From: an uncultured Schlesneria sp.
GTDB lineage: Bacteria; Planctomycetota; Planctomycetia; Planctomycetales; Planctomycetaceae
DNA length: 64,000 nt
Assembly (NCBI GenBank): GCA_903834925.1
Contig: CAILLA010000170.1
Coordinates: 51,378-115,377 of the forward strand
Reading direction: 5' to 3'
Below are positions 9,295 through 16,978 of this stretch, piece by piece (position 1 is the first letter of the stretch; the number at the start of each line of letters is the position of its first letter). Position numbers and translations under genes: made by a program. The notes below the pieces were generated by a model. It was not told the DNA's origin. It did not search any database and saw only the letters and a list, made by a program, of their open reading frames with translations.

Positions 9295-9321
9295 TCGAAT
9301 GAGGTTTAGAAAAACAAAAAT

Positions 9322-9414
9322 GAGTGCCACTGGCGGCTGCTTTGAGACGCCAGTGGCTTCGTCATTTCATTAGCGGAACACAAGAGCGCTGGCGTGCGAT
9401 GTCGCACGCCACTC
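9322..9414. repeat. Palindromic repeat, GTGCCACTGGCGGC family, copy 1
   Basis: It contains a perfect 10-bp hairpin (GCCACTGGCG...CGCCAGTGGC) and a second small hairpin (GTGCGATGTCGCAC). The sequence TGCCACTnGCGGCnGCTTTGAG and the GTGCG/CGCAC end recur at 19054-19150. It fills the gap between two convergent genes and may act as their shared terminator. Confidence 0.55.
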
Positions 9415-9418
9415 TTTA

Positions 9419-10051
9419 TCACTTCTTTCTTGTCGCCGCTTCTTTCCCTGTTGCTTTGGCTTCAACCGGAGCGGGAACTAGATCACCATCCTTTTCGTAG
9501 TCGATCAGCTTCGAAATCAAGACACCATCTTCCATGATCACCATCTGGTATTTGGACTTTTGATGAACGACATCCAAAACGAAGTGTGCTCGTTTTCCTT
9601 CGACGACTTTTTCCACCGATTCGATCTTGGCCCCTTTGGCCTCTTCATTAAGTGTCTTAACGACCGGGGCAGGGCAGTCCTCAATCGTCGCTTCGCTGTT
9701 GACCATCTGCAGGATTTTTTCCAGCAGCAGACCATTCTCGCCGACGGCAACTTCGTAATTGTGCCCTCCCGAACCGATCAGAGCTTTGTAGAAGACACCC
9801 TTATCGTTTTCCCCTTTACCAAGCAGCTCGATCTTGCCCCCTTTGACTTCTTCCTTGAACGTCTTCTGAACAGCGGCAGGAGCTGAGGTGAATTTGACAA
9901 TTCCGGGATCTAATTTCTCTTCGGCGGGTTGAGCCGGTTTCGTCTCTTTGGCCTTAGCTTTCGGCTTGTCATCGGCTGCTCGTAGAGCCACAAAAGTGGA
10001 AACAGACAAAGCCGCCAGCAACACTGACATTCCCAGAAAACGGAGTTTCAT
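9419..10051 (-). CDS. Secreted PepSY-like protein with two repeats
   Basis: This 210-residue exported protein starts at the ATG at 10051, preceded by AAAGGA; the upstream frame extension is not credible. A signal peptide (MKLRFLGMSVLLAALSVSTF) is followed by a Lys/Ala-rich linker. Two homologous units of about 65 residues follow, each with the pattern PAxVxKTxxEExKGxKIE...Y...V...G.LL.K, typical of PepSY-like domains. PepSY domains often inhibit proteases or bind small ligands in the envelope; the role here is not known. Confidence 0.75.
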   Translation of the reverse strand: MKLRFLGMSVLLAALSVSTFVALRAADDKPKAKAKETKPAQPAEEKLDPGIVKFTSAPAAVQKTFKEEVKGGKIELLGKGENDKGVFYKALIGSGGHNYEVAVGENGLLLEKILQMVNSEATIEDCPAPVVKTLNEEAKGAKIESVEKVVEGKRAHFVLDVVHQKSKYQMVIMEDGVLISKLIDYEKDGDLVPAPVEAKATGKEAATRKK

Positions 10052-10219
10052 CGCAAATCCTTTCGTGACGACCGTAACTTTTTGGGGGAGGCGGTCGGCT
10101 GCTCGACAGCCGACCGCGCGTGTAATCCCTCTCATTCCAAAAATCTACTCGAAGTTGATCACTCTGGAAATACAGGTTCGGAAGCCTTCTGTTCACCCCA
10201 TGACGACACCGAAGGCAAC

Positions 10220-10302
10220 GTGGCAGACGCTGCTAGCGGCTGTCTTCCGTGGCAGACGCTGATGGCGTCCATCTTCCGTGGCAAACGCTGCTAGCGGGTT
10301 GT
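10220..10302. repeat. 29-bp direct tandem repeat, about 2.8 copies
   Basis: Units start at 10220, 10249 and 10278 with GTGGCAGACGCTG(C/A)T and end CTTCC. Copies differ at several bases. There are no spacers, so this is a short tandem repeat and not a CRISPR array. It lies in the 430-base gap between the PepSY-like gene and tpx. Confidence 0.6.
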
Positions 10303-10320
10303 CCACTCTAAATAATTCGG

Positions 10321-10418
10321 GTGCCACTGGATGACCGTCTTCGGTCAACCAGTGCTCTTCGATTGGCTCGAAAATACGGAAGACACTGCGTCGAAGACGA
10401 CTCCGATGCAGTGGCACT
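10321..10418. repeat. Palindromic repeat, GTGCCAC-terminus family, copy 1
   Basis: It is bounded by GTGCCACTG and CAGTGGCAC. Internal segments (TCTTCGGT, AGTGCTCTTCGA, GAAGACAC, GTCGAAGAC) recur in the same order at 61295-61397. There is no open frame of note. It lies upstream of PepSY-like and downstream of tpx. Confidence 0.65.
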
Positions 10419-10482
10419 CAACCCGAACTTTAAGTCTTGACAACGCACTAGCATCCACCGTGATTTTCGGAATTCCTTAATC

Positions 10483-10995
10483 TCAACCCTTGGCAGCGGC
10501 TAAAGCGGCTTCGTAGTTCGGATGATCCGCAATTTCACCGACGTATTCGACGTATGTAATCTTTCCAGCAGGGTTTACAACAAAAATCGCTCGTGAGAAG
10601 CAACGATCAAGCGGTCCGCCGCTGATCAGTACACCGTAATCGTTACCGAAGTCGTTGCAGCGATGGGCGCTCAGCGTTTTCACGGTATCGACACCTTCGG
10701 TACCGCACCATCTCTTGGCACCGAATGGCAGGTCCATGCTGACAACCAGAACTTCAGTGTTCGACAGCTTCTTGGCTTCGTCATTGAACCTCTTCGTTTC
10801 CTGGTGGCAAACGGGTGTATCGAGCGATGGAATCGTCGCAATGATCCGAGTCTTACCCGCACTGGAAGCGAGGGTCACATCGGCCAGGCCATTGTCTTGC
10901 AGGTTAAAGTCAGGCGCATCATCGCCCACGTTCAGAGCTCGCCCCTTCAGATCGACAGGATTCCCCTTCAGCTTCGTTGCACCGGTACGCTTCAT
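10483..10995 (-). CDS. tpx: Thiol peroxidase (atypical 2-Cys peroxiredoxin)
   Basis: This 170-residue protein is the normal length for Tpx. It reduces hydrogen and organic peroxides using thioredoxin. The peroxidatic motif SLDTPVC gives Cys63 with Thr60, and the resolving Cys is Cys97 in AKRWCGTEG. The conserved N-terminus (KGNPVDLKG, VGDDAPDF) and the LLSRAIFVV-like segment (FSRAIFVVNPAGKITYVEYV) agree. A clear ribosome site (GAGGAAACAAA) precedes the ATG. It is a lone gene, probably cytoplasmic. Confidence 0.94.
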   Translation of the reverse strand: MKRTGATKLKGNPVDLKGRALNVGDDAPDFNLQDNGLADVTLASSAGKTRIIATIPSLDTPVCHQETKRFNDEAKKLSNTEVLVVSMDLPFGAKRWCGTEGVDTVKTLSAHRCNDFGNDYGVLISGGPLDRCFSRAIFVVNPAGKITYVEYVGEIADHPNYEAALAAAKG

Positions 10996-11275
10996 TTTGT
11001 TTCCTCATTTATTGGTGACTCAATTGTCAAAAAACCGCGTCAGCAGTATTGCAACTATGGCAAGAGTTTCAAGCAGGTCACAACGGAACAATTGTCGAAC
11101 GGAAGAAGTGAATTTATGCCTTGCTCCCGACTGTTTTCCGCAGGGAGCTTGTTTTCATACCCGAAACCTTCATAATTGCGTCATCGAATAACTCAAGAAT
11201 GAGAAATAGATGAAGCCCAGCTGGAGACTCCTCACGTTGGATTCTTATTGATTTTTCCGTCAAGAATTGACGTAA

Positions 11276-11349
11276 GCTCTCGTAGCTCAATTGGATAGAG
11301 CGTCGGCCTCCGAAGCCGAAGGTTGCTGGTTCGACTCCAGCCGGGGGCA
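11276..11349 (+). tRNA. tRNA-Arg (anticodon CCG)
   Basis: A full cloverleaf can be drawn. Acceptor GCTCTCG pairs with CGGGGGC, a D arm contains GCTC/GAGC, and an anticodon stem TCGGC/GCCGA encloses loop CTCCGAA with anticodon CCG. The T arm is GCTGG-TTCGACT-CCAGC. The discriminator is A at 11349; no CCA is encoded. A T-run follows at once and probably ends transcription. Confidence 0.95.
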
Positions 11350-11410
11350 TTTTTTCACGCGCGTCGGGAGATGGGTTCAGAATAGGTTTGTTGCTTTCGC
11401 GTTGATGATT
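11350..11410 (+). repeat. Direct repeat DR1, abutting the tRNA-Arg 3' end
   Basis: About 60 bases from TTTTCACGCGCGTCGG to CGCGTTGATGAT recur with a few differences at 12775-12835. The two copies bracket the CxxCH gene at 11727-12773. The remaining gap to 11726 shows no gene. Confidence 0.6.
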
Positions 11411-11726
11411 GCGATGACACCACAGATGATGTTCAGTTTGATCCGTTCGCCGATTTTCTTCGAAAATGCATTCTTTACAGCTTTTTGACTTTTGATCGAA
11501 ATGACGGTCGATTGAGCAACACGATGATTGTTCAAGTGACGCCTCGGACGCAATTTTCCCGGTCGGAACCAACTCAGATTTTTGTTGAGGCTTCATCGTG
11601 AGTTGGCCCACAAGTTTGGGTTTCTGACACGTCTTGTCCGAAAAATGATTTGGAGCGATAACACCGATGCTGTCTGAGGTCGCTCACTGCCGTGAATGCC
11701 CCGATTCAATTCAAGAGGCGCGTCGA

Positions 11727-12773
11727 ATGAAACTCTTCGTCAGAATTCTGCTCGGTGCTTGGGCGTTTGCATTGACAATTCCCGTCGGACACAGCGTCGT
11801 CTGGATCGAAGCGAGTGAACCAGCTGATGCGAGGATCTCGCAGCCTGATGCAGATGATTGCCAGGAAAATCGTGATGCTGACGATTCATGGGCCGATCGT
11901 GAGACACCAGGATATCAGTTATTTCCGGCGAGCGCAGGGCACGTCGGAATTGGCGGAAAGATTCTGAATTTCGACAACCTGGTCATTTCATCGAATGACC
12001 AGGCCGTACCATCCGACGCGACGCGATCGATCATTCGTGGCCACATTGAAGAGTTTTCTCGGAACGAGGCGTTTTCCCGCTTTCACAACAGATTCATATT
12101 CGGATTCACGAGGGAAGGGTTTGATGGAACCAGTTGGTCATCACTGTTTCGGCACCGAAATTACAGGGAATTCGATCAATTGGCTTTCTGGAGCATCGAG
12201 CGTTGGTACATCATCGAATGGTCTGGAAATCTCTGGATCGAGCCGAAACAGTTCCTGTCCGTTGACGAATTTCATTCCGTCAAAGTTGATCTGATCTCGA
12301 AAACATACCGCTTTCTGCGAACCACTAAGCCCCTCGTTTCGAGGAACCCAGAAACGTTCGGCAACCCTGAAGAAGATCTTGAGCGGTCAATCGTGACGTA
12401 CGATCCACTCGTCCGACTGCTCGAAGCGTCGAACGAGCGAGCTGTCAGAACCGAGTGGAAAATCGCTCGACTGCAATTGATCAGCCTGATGAAACAGACA
12501 GCATCGGATTCTGTCAGCAACCATCGCAAGCTAACGGCTTGCGAAACTTACGAATCTTCCCCAGAAACAATGAACGCTTTCGAACAGCGTGCTGTAGCCC
12601 AGTTAGAGACGAATCCAGCAGAGAAAGTTGTCACGACTTCGTCCGATTGCGAGATTCAGTTGGTCGGCCCTTTGCGGGCGGTCGGGCATTGCACGAAATG
12701 CCATCAAGTTGCCGACGGCACGTTACTTGGCGTTTTCAGCTATCGGCTGACGCGGTCAGACCCATCGCGTTAA
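11727..12773 (+). CDS. Secreted protein of unknown function with one C-terminal CxxCH motif
   Basis: This protein has about 348 residues. The ATG at 11727 gives a clean signal peptide (MKLFVRILLGAWAFALTIPV); an upstream ATG at 11667 would put 20 polar residues before it. The middle contains FHNRFIFGFTREGFDG and an E/R-rich helical stretch and matches no family I recognise. Near the end, GHCTKCHQVADGTLLG has a CxxCH haem-binding signature. A single such motif could bind haem or be fortuitous. Planctomycetes often carry similar C-terminal motifs in secreted proteins. It is flanked by two 60-base direct repeats. Confidence 0.65.
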   Translation: MKLFVRILLGAWAFALTIPVGHSVVWIEASEPADARISQPDADDCQENRDADDSWADRETPGYQLFPASAGHVGIGGKILNFDNLVISSNDQAVPSDATRSIIRGHIEEFSRNEAFSRFHNRFIFGFTREGFDGTSWSSLFRHRNYREFDQLAFWSIERWYIIEWSGNLWIEPKQFLSVDEFHSVKVDLISKTYRFLRTTKPLVSRNPETFGNPEEDLERSIVTYDPLVRLLEASNERAVRTEWKIARLQLISLMKQTASDSVSNHRKLTACETYESSPETMNAFEQRAVAQLETNPAEKVVTTSSDCEIQLVGPLRAVGHCTKCHQVADGTLLGVFSYRLTRSDPSR

Positions 12774-12774
12774 T

Positions 12775-12835
12775 TTTCACGCGCGTCGGAAGATCGGTTT
12801 AGAATTTGGTTGTCGATTGCGCGTTGGTGATGAGT
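12775..12835 (+). repeat. Direct repeat DR2
   Basis: It begins TTTTCACGCGCGTCGG and matches the copy at 11350-11410 closely over about 60 bases. It follows the stop codon of the CxxCH gene. Confidence 0.6.
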
Positions 12836-12889
12836 TCAAGACGTTGCGATCGGCAAACCAGCGTGATTGGCTAGAAAAAAGGTTGTGGA

Positions 12890-12917
12890 CTCGTTCGATA
12901 CGAGCATGGTATATAAT
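12890..12917 (+). promoter_or_regulatory. Candidate operator and -10 box of the small protein/HNH pair
   Basis: CTCGTTCGATACGAG at 12890-12904 is an inverted repeat just upstream of a TATAAT at 12912-12917. The ATG lies seven bases after the -10 box, so the transcript would be leaderless. No good -35 box is seen. The inverted repeat could bind an autoregulator. Confidence 0.35.
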
Positions 12918-12924
12918 CAAAATC

Positions 12925-13212
12925 ATGAGCAGTGCAGCGACAATAAGTATCGAATCTCAAATTCTTGCGGGAGTGATCGCTCCGACCGAGCCGACGCTTT
13001 CGGAAGCGGCCGCACATGCCATGTTAGCATTTTCGTTTTCGGAGGCAGATCGCCAGCGGATGCGAGAATTGGCTGAAAAGGCTCGTAATGGAGAATTGTC
13101 GGCTGAAGATCGCGAGTGGCTAGAGGGTTACGAAAAAATCGGCAGCCTCATCGGGTTATTACAGTCCAAAGCGAGAATCTCGCTTCGGAAAATTACAACT
13201 GGGCAATCCTGA
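12925..13212 (+). CDS. Small acidic protein coupled to HNH endonuclease
   Basis: This 95-residue protein has no recognised fold. Its pattern FSEADRQRMRELAEKARNGE...EWLEGYEKIGSLIGLLQSKAR resembles small proteins encoded just upstream of HNH endonucleases in cyanobacteria and planctomycetes, by memory. It is helical and charged, and could be an antitoxin-like or accessory partner. The start at 12925 is chosen because conserved sequence begins there and a TATAAT lies seven bases upstream. Its TGA overlaps the ATG of the nuclease by one base. Confidence 0.75.
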   Translation: MSSAATISIESQILAGVIAPTEPTLSEAAAHAMLAFSFSEADRQRMRELAEKARNGELSAEDREWLEGYEKIGSLIGLLQSKARISLRKITTGQS

Positions 13213-13613
13213 TGGATCGCCTGTTGAGTGAGGCGATTTGGCAACGGGCAGGCGCGCGTTGTGAGTATTGTCAGATGCCGCAAGTTTTCGATCCTCGTCC
13301 TTTTGAGTTCGATCACATCATTGCTCGAAAACATCACGGGCCGACATCACTCGACAATCTTGCGCTCGCCTGTTTTCCCTGCAATAACCATAAAGGCCCG
13401 AACTTGTCCGGGGTCGATCCCGATACCGGGGTCGTAGTGCAGCTGTTTCACCCACGACAACAGATTTGGAGCGACCATTTTCGGTGGCGTGGGGGATGGC
13501 TCGTCGGGATCACGCCGTTTGGAAAGGTGACAATTGATGTCCTGTGCATCAATCAACAGCATCGAGTCGCTCATCGCGAATCGCTTATCGAAGAAGGTGT
13601 TCTCTGGCACTAA
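13212..13613 (+). CDS. HNH endonuclease
   Basis: This 133-residue protein has the compact HNH fold. It shows CEYC (Cys17, Cys20), the catalytic FDHIIARKHHG (Asp34-His35), a second CxxC (Cys54, Cys57), and NNHKGPN. The cysteines should bind a structural zinc and the His/Asn set a catalytic metal. The family nicks or cuts DNA, in defence, mobile elements or toxin systems. The start codon ATG overlaps the stop of the preceding gene (TGATG), so the two are translationally coupled. No restriction or modification gene is nearby. Confidence 0.85.
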   Translation: MDRLLSEAIWQRAGARCEYCQMPQVFDPRPFEFDHIIARKHHGPTSLDNLALACFPCNNHKGPNLSGVDPDTGVVVQLFHPRQQIWSDHFRWRGGWLVGITPFGKVTIDVLCINQQHRVAHRESLIEEGVLWH

Positions 13614-13862
13614 GCGCCGGTCATTTATGACGATTCGAACGTCCGCCGTAGCGCAACGACGCCATGAATACAGGCCGGGATCACAGACTCATTTCTTCCG
13701 CTTGCGACTTTGCGTTGCATTCGTCTCCACGTACGAACGAACCCGCTCGCCGAACCTCAAACACGGGCAATTGACGAACTCAAGACGGTTTGTCATTGTG
13801 TCCGGCAGCAAATCATGCACACTAGACCAGTGGGGTGGTGAAGAATCTTATCAGGGGGATTC

Positions 13863-14345
13863 ATGGTGGAGTTCTTCAGCGGATGGAGACGAAAGGCTGG
13901 CGTTGTGACGCTCCTGATGGCGTGTATATTCATGGCCGGGTGGTTGAGAAGTAATGTCTTACAAGACAACTTCGCGTTCTACAGCGGAATACACTCTGAT
14001 GATGCACTTCTTTCAGCAGATAATTCTCTCGGCTGGTATCGGCATTCCTCACCCGATTCGATCGTGTCGCCATTTATGCCCTATTGGCGAACATGGCCTT
14101 TCACTGAAATTGACAATGTTTTTCATGACCCCGCTCTCTCTCGGTCCTGGCGATTCTGTGGTTTCGCCTCAGCAGAGTTTGAAAGACAAGGGATAAAGGT
14201 GTGGATCATTCCCTACTGGTCTATCGTCATCCCACTGACCTTGCTTGCGGCTTATCTGCTTCTTTCAAAACCCAACAAATCGACGTCGAAGAAAATCACG
14301 AAACCTGCCGCCACGGATACCGAAGGGGGCGTGAATCATGAGTGA
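13863..14345 (+). CDS. Two-helix membrane protein, FFxGWRRKxGV family, array member 1
   Basis: 160 residues. A strong ribosome site (AGGGGG) precedes the ATG. The N-terminus MVEFFSGWRRKAGVVTLLMA leads into a first helix ending GWLRS. A tryptophan-rich outer segment of about 90 residues follows. The second helix (IPYWSIVIPLTLLAAYLLLS) ends with a basic tail (KPNKSTSKK). Both ends are probably cytoplasmic. The next gene starts inside its last codons (8-base overlap). The function is unknown. Confidence 0.82.
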   Translation: MVEFFSGWRRKAGVVTLLMACIFMAGWLRSNVLQDNFAFYSGIHSDDALLSADNSLGWYRHSSPDSIVSPFMPYWRTWPFTEIDNVFHDPALSRSWRFCGFASAEFERQGIKVWIIPYWSIVIPLTLLAAYLLLSKPNKSTSKKITKPAATDTEGGVNHE

Positions 14346-14844
14346 GTTCTTTCGGGGATGGAGACGGAAATCTGGCGTTGTGACGTTGATGATGGCATGT
14401 TTGTTTGCCGCAGGTTGGGTGCGGAGTCAACACATCGTTGATTGTATTTGTGTAGGCCGCAATCCAGGACGGTTTCACCATTTGTGCTCGGATACATTTG
14501 GAATTTGGTCGGCGTACACTTGTTATCGACAGACTCATCAAGGCGTCACGACTCGGCTTCTGCCTGAATTCTGGTGTCGATCATTTGAAAAACCATTTCG
14601 CCCAATCGCACCGGATTTTGAATTCAGCACCGATCATTATACCGTGCGGACGTTTTGCGGCTTCTACTTCGCCCTGGCGACACAAAACGACGATTCGATC
14701 ATTGAGGAGGAATCAACGTGGATCATTCCTTATTGGTCGATTGTCATTCCTCTGACCTTCCTTTCCGCATTACTGCTCCTGACTAAGCCCTGCAAATCGA
14801 CTTCAAAGAGAATCATCGATCTCAATGTGATCAAGGACGCGTGA
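14338..14844 (+). CDS. Two-helix membrane protein, FFxGWRRKxGV family, array member 2
   Basis: 168 residues, starting MSEFFRGWRRKSGVVTLMMA. The outer segment is longer than in its neighbours and contains five cysteines, which could form disulfides. The C-terminal helix (IPYWSIVIPLTFLSALLLLT) and tail KSTSKR match the other members closely, while the outer segment does not. It overlaps member 1 by eight bases and is followed after three bases by member 3. Confidence 0.82.
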   Translation: MSEFFRGWRRKSGVVTLMMACLFAAGWVRSQHIVDCICVGRNPGRFHHLCSDTFGIWSAYTCYRQTHQGVTTRLLPEFWCRSFEKPFRPIAPDFEFSTDHYTVRTFCGFYFALATQNDDSIIEEESTWIIPYWSIVIPLTFLSALLLLTKPCKSTSKRIIDLNVIKDA

Positions 14845-14847
14845 ATC

Positions 14848-15300
14848 ATGAGCGAGTTCTTTCGTGGATGGCGACGAAAAGTTGGCGTGCTGGCCTTAGG
14901 GTTCGCGGTGTTGGCAACGCTTGGATGGGTGCGGAGTCTGACGATTCATGACAGTATTGAAATCGCATTTGAAAGCCGTGCGATATCGATCGCGTCCCAG
15001 GCAGGAACAATCGATTGGCAAATCAAACAGTGGCACAATAACTTTGGTCCAAATGAGACTTTTCAATGGAATACAACGCCCACCGATCCCAGGATTCCGC
15101 GAGTCCTCTGGTTGAGAACAATCCAAAGCGACATGATCTTCAACGGAAAAAAACTTGCCTGGAGTGGGCACGGAACTCGGATACCCTATTGGATGTGTGT
15201 CCTCCCTTTGACCGCTGTGTCAGCTTTTCTGCTTCTCACGAAGCCCCGCAAACCGACTCAAAAGAAACAGCCTGAACCCACTTCAACCGAAGGGGCATAA
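14848..15300 (+). CDS. Two-helix membrane protein, FFxGWRRKxGV family, array member 3
   Basis: 150 residues, starting MSEFFRGWRRKVGVLALGFA. Helix 1 ends LGWVRS. The outer segment (about 80 residues) is unrelated to its neighbours except for tryptophans. The second helix reads IPYWMCVLPLTAVSAFLLLT, then a basic tail. It is separated from member 2 by only three bases, so the array is read as one message. Confidence 0.82.
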   Translation: MSEFFRGWRRKVGVLALGFAVLATLGWVRSLTIHDSIEIAFESRAISIASQAGTIDWQIKQWHNNFGPNETFQWNTTPTDPRIPRVLWLRTIQSDMIFNGKKLAWSGHGTRIPYWMCVLPLTAVSAFLLLTKPRKPTQKKQPEPTSTEGA

Positions 15301-15303
15301 AAC

Positions 15304-15774
15304 ATGGGCGATTTCTTCAAAGGGTGGAAACGAAAGATTGGCGTTATGACACTGCTGATGGGGTTGGTGTTTGCAGCCGGGTGGGTGAGGAGCTACGTAC
15401 TGTATGAAAAATTCTGTTATCGGATCGAGCGGTTTTCAACGAGCCATCTGCATCTGTATTCAACGAACGGACAGATCTGGTGGTCAAGATTATTAGAAGA
15501 GCAGGGAGGGCTTCACTGTAAATGGCATTACATTAGCAAAAACTCGAACGTGATCATCTGCAATCCCGAAGACATTACATGGCGATGGAAAGTGGGAAAA
15601 TTCGAGTTTGGAGAACACCCCGATATCGGTATCGGTCGAGTGACCTATGCCATCATCCCCTACTGGTCGATCGTTGTTCCGCTGGCCCTCGTCTCTGCCT
15701 TACTGCTACTCAGCAAGCCTCACCAATCGACTTCGAAAAACGTCGTCAAACCCAACGACTTTAACGGAATATGA
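15304..15774 (+). CDS. Two-helix membrane protein, FFxGWRRKxGV family, array member 4
   Basis: 156 residues, starting MGDFFKGWKRKIGVMTLLMG. This N-terminus is the closest to that of the isolated short form at 867-1118 (MGDFFKPWRRKIGV). The outer segment includes an ITWRWKVGKFEFG stretch; a related ITWRWNLIGLRYG occurs in the second half of member 5. The C-terminal helix is IPYWSIVVPLALVSALLLLS. Both intergenic gaps are three bases. Confidence 0.82.
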   Translation: MGDFFKGWKRKIGVMTLLMGLVFAAGWVRSYVLYEKFCYRIERFSTSHLHLYSTNGQIWWSRLLEEQGGLHCKWHYISKNSNVIICNPEDITWRWKVGKFEFGEHPDIGIGRVTYAIIPYWSIVVPLALVSALLLLSKPHQSTSKNVVKPNDFNGI

Positions 15775-15777
15775 ATC

Positions 15778-16851
15778 ATGAGAGAGTTTTTCAAAGGATG
15801 GCGAAGGAAGTTTGGCTGCATAACGCTGTTGATGGCGTGCGTGTTCATGGGCGGGTGGGTGCGGAGTTGGTCGCACAAGGAATGTGTACAGATTCCATTA
15901 AGCAAAACGTCAAGTATCCATGTCGGGTCGACGGATCACGTTCTCGGTTTTGCCTATCACACGGACTGCGATCCAAGTGAGAACCAGTTCGATTTCTGGT
16001 CACATTTTGAAGAGGGAAAAATCGATGAAGTCCTGTCAATCGACGGAAACGGGCCGTTGGGCAGTGATGGTAGCGATATGGAATGGAGGATTCTCTGCGG
16101 CAATCTGGCAATGGGACGATCTGAATACCTTCCCGATTTCGTTGCGCAGTATAGCTTTGCTGTTGTCCCCTATTGGCCGATCGTGATGTCGTTGGCCCTA
16201 CTTTCAACCGCTCTTTTGTTCTCCAAAACACGTTTGTCCAAAGAAAAGACTTCTACAGAGAAGAATTCCGCTGACCCCACTTCTGACAAGCGGGTCGCTC
16301 ATTTCGGACGCTTCATCAACGGTTGGCAAAGGAAAACAGGACTCGTAACACTTGTGATGGCATGCGTGTTTGCCGGGTTCTGGATCAGTAGTTATTGGTA
16401 CGGGGGCGAGGTAATGGAATTGGTCCGCAGACACAACCAACATGATCTGCACGATCGTTTGGTTTCGTTTCCGGGTGAAATTGTCTGGGCACAAGCGCGA
16501 AACCTGAACGCTTCGCAATCATTTACTGAGTTCTTTGGATCAATGTCATTGGGAAATGGTGAATCACCCTATGGGGATCTGGTGTGTGCAATCCCAATCA
16601 CGTGGAGGTGGAACTTGATCGGGCTTCGTTATGGCGACGGCTTGGATGCCGAAGGCGATAATGCTTGTTCAATCATCACTGTCCCCTATCGGCTTGTGGT
16701 GATCCCACTTATTCTGATCTCGGCCTTTTTGTTGCTCTCCAAGTCCAGCAAATCAACTTCGAAAAAAGCCGTCGAACCTGCGCAAATCGTTCCGAAACGG
16801 CAGGGGGCCTATTCCCAAAAAACTGACGGAAGTGCGACGGAAGAGAATTGA
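15778..16851 (+). CDS. Tandem fusion of two FFxGWRRKxGV family units, array member 5
   Basis: 357 residues made of two complete units. Unit 1 (about 1-160) begins MREFFKGWRRKFGCITLLMA and has its own C-terminal helix (VPYWPIVMSLALLSTALLFS). After a Lys/Ser/Thr-rich linker, unit 2 (from about 175) begins FGRFINGWQRKTGLVTLVMA and ends with VPYRLVVIPLILISAFLLLS and KSTSKK. Four membrane helices are expected. The simplest origin is loss of a stop/start junction between two array members. This is the last gene of the array. Confidence 0.82.
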   Translation: MREFFKGWRRKFGCITLLMACVFMGGWVRSWSHKECVQIPLSKTSSIHVGSTDHVLGFAYHTDCDPSENQFDFWSHFEEGKIDEVLSIDGNGPLGSDGSDMEWRILCGNLAMGRSEYLPDFVAQYSFAVVPYWPIVMSLALLSTALLFSKTRLSKEKTSTEKNSADPTSDKRVAHFGRFINGWQRKTGLVTLVMACVFAGFWISSYWYGGEVMELVRRHNQHDLHDRLVSFPGEIVWAQARNLNASQSFTEFFGSMSLGNGESPYGDLVCAIPITWRWNLIGLRYGDGLDAEGDNACSIITVPYRLVVIPLILISAFLLLSKSSKSTSKKAVEPAQIVPKRQGAYSQKTDGSATEEN

Positions 16852-16978
16852 AGAATTGAATCCGCCTATTCACCCAGTTCCACATCACCGTGAGTCAGCA
16901 GGTCCTGACCGACACTGCGAACGGTAAGAATATGTGAGAACAACATCGGACTATCACACTGATTGGGATCGGTCAAAA

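Noticed and set aside
10220..10302. CRISPR array
   Set aside because: The 29-bp units are directly adjacent with no spacers and differ from each other; there are no cas genes.
11114..11611. Minus-strand frame of 165 codons
   Set aside because: It runs antisense through the tRNA-Arg; the peptide around PPAGVEPATFGFGG is the usual false translation of a tRNA.
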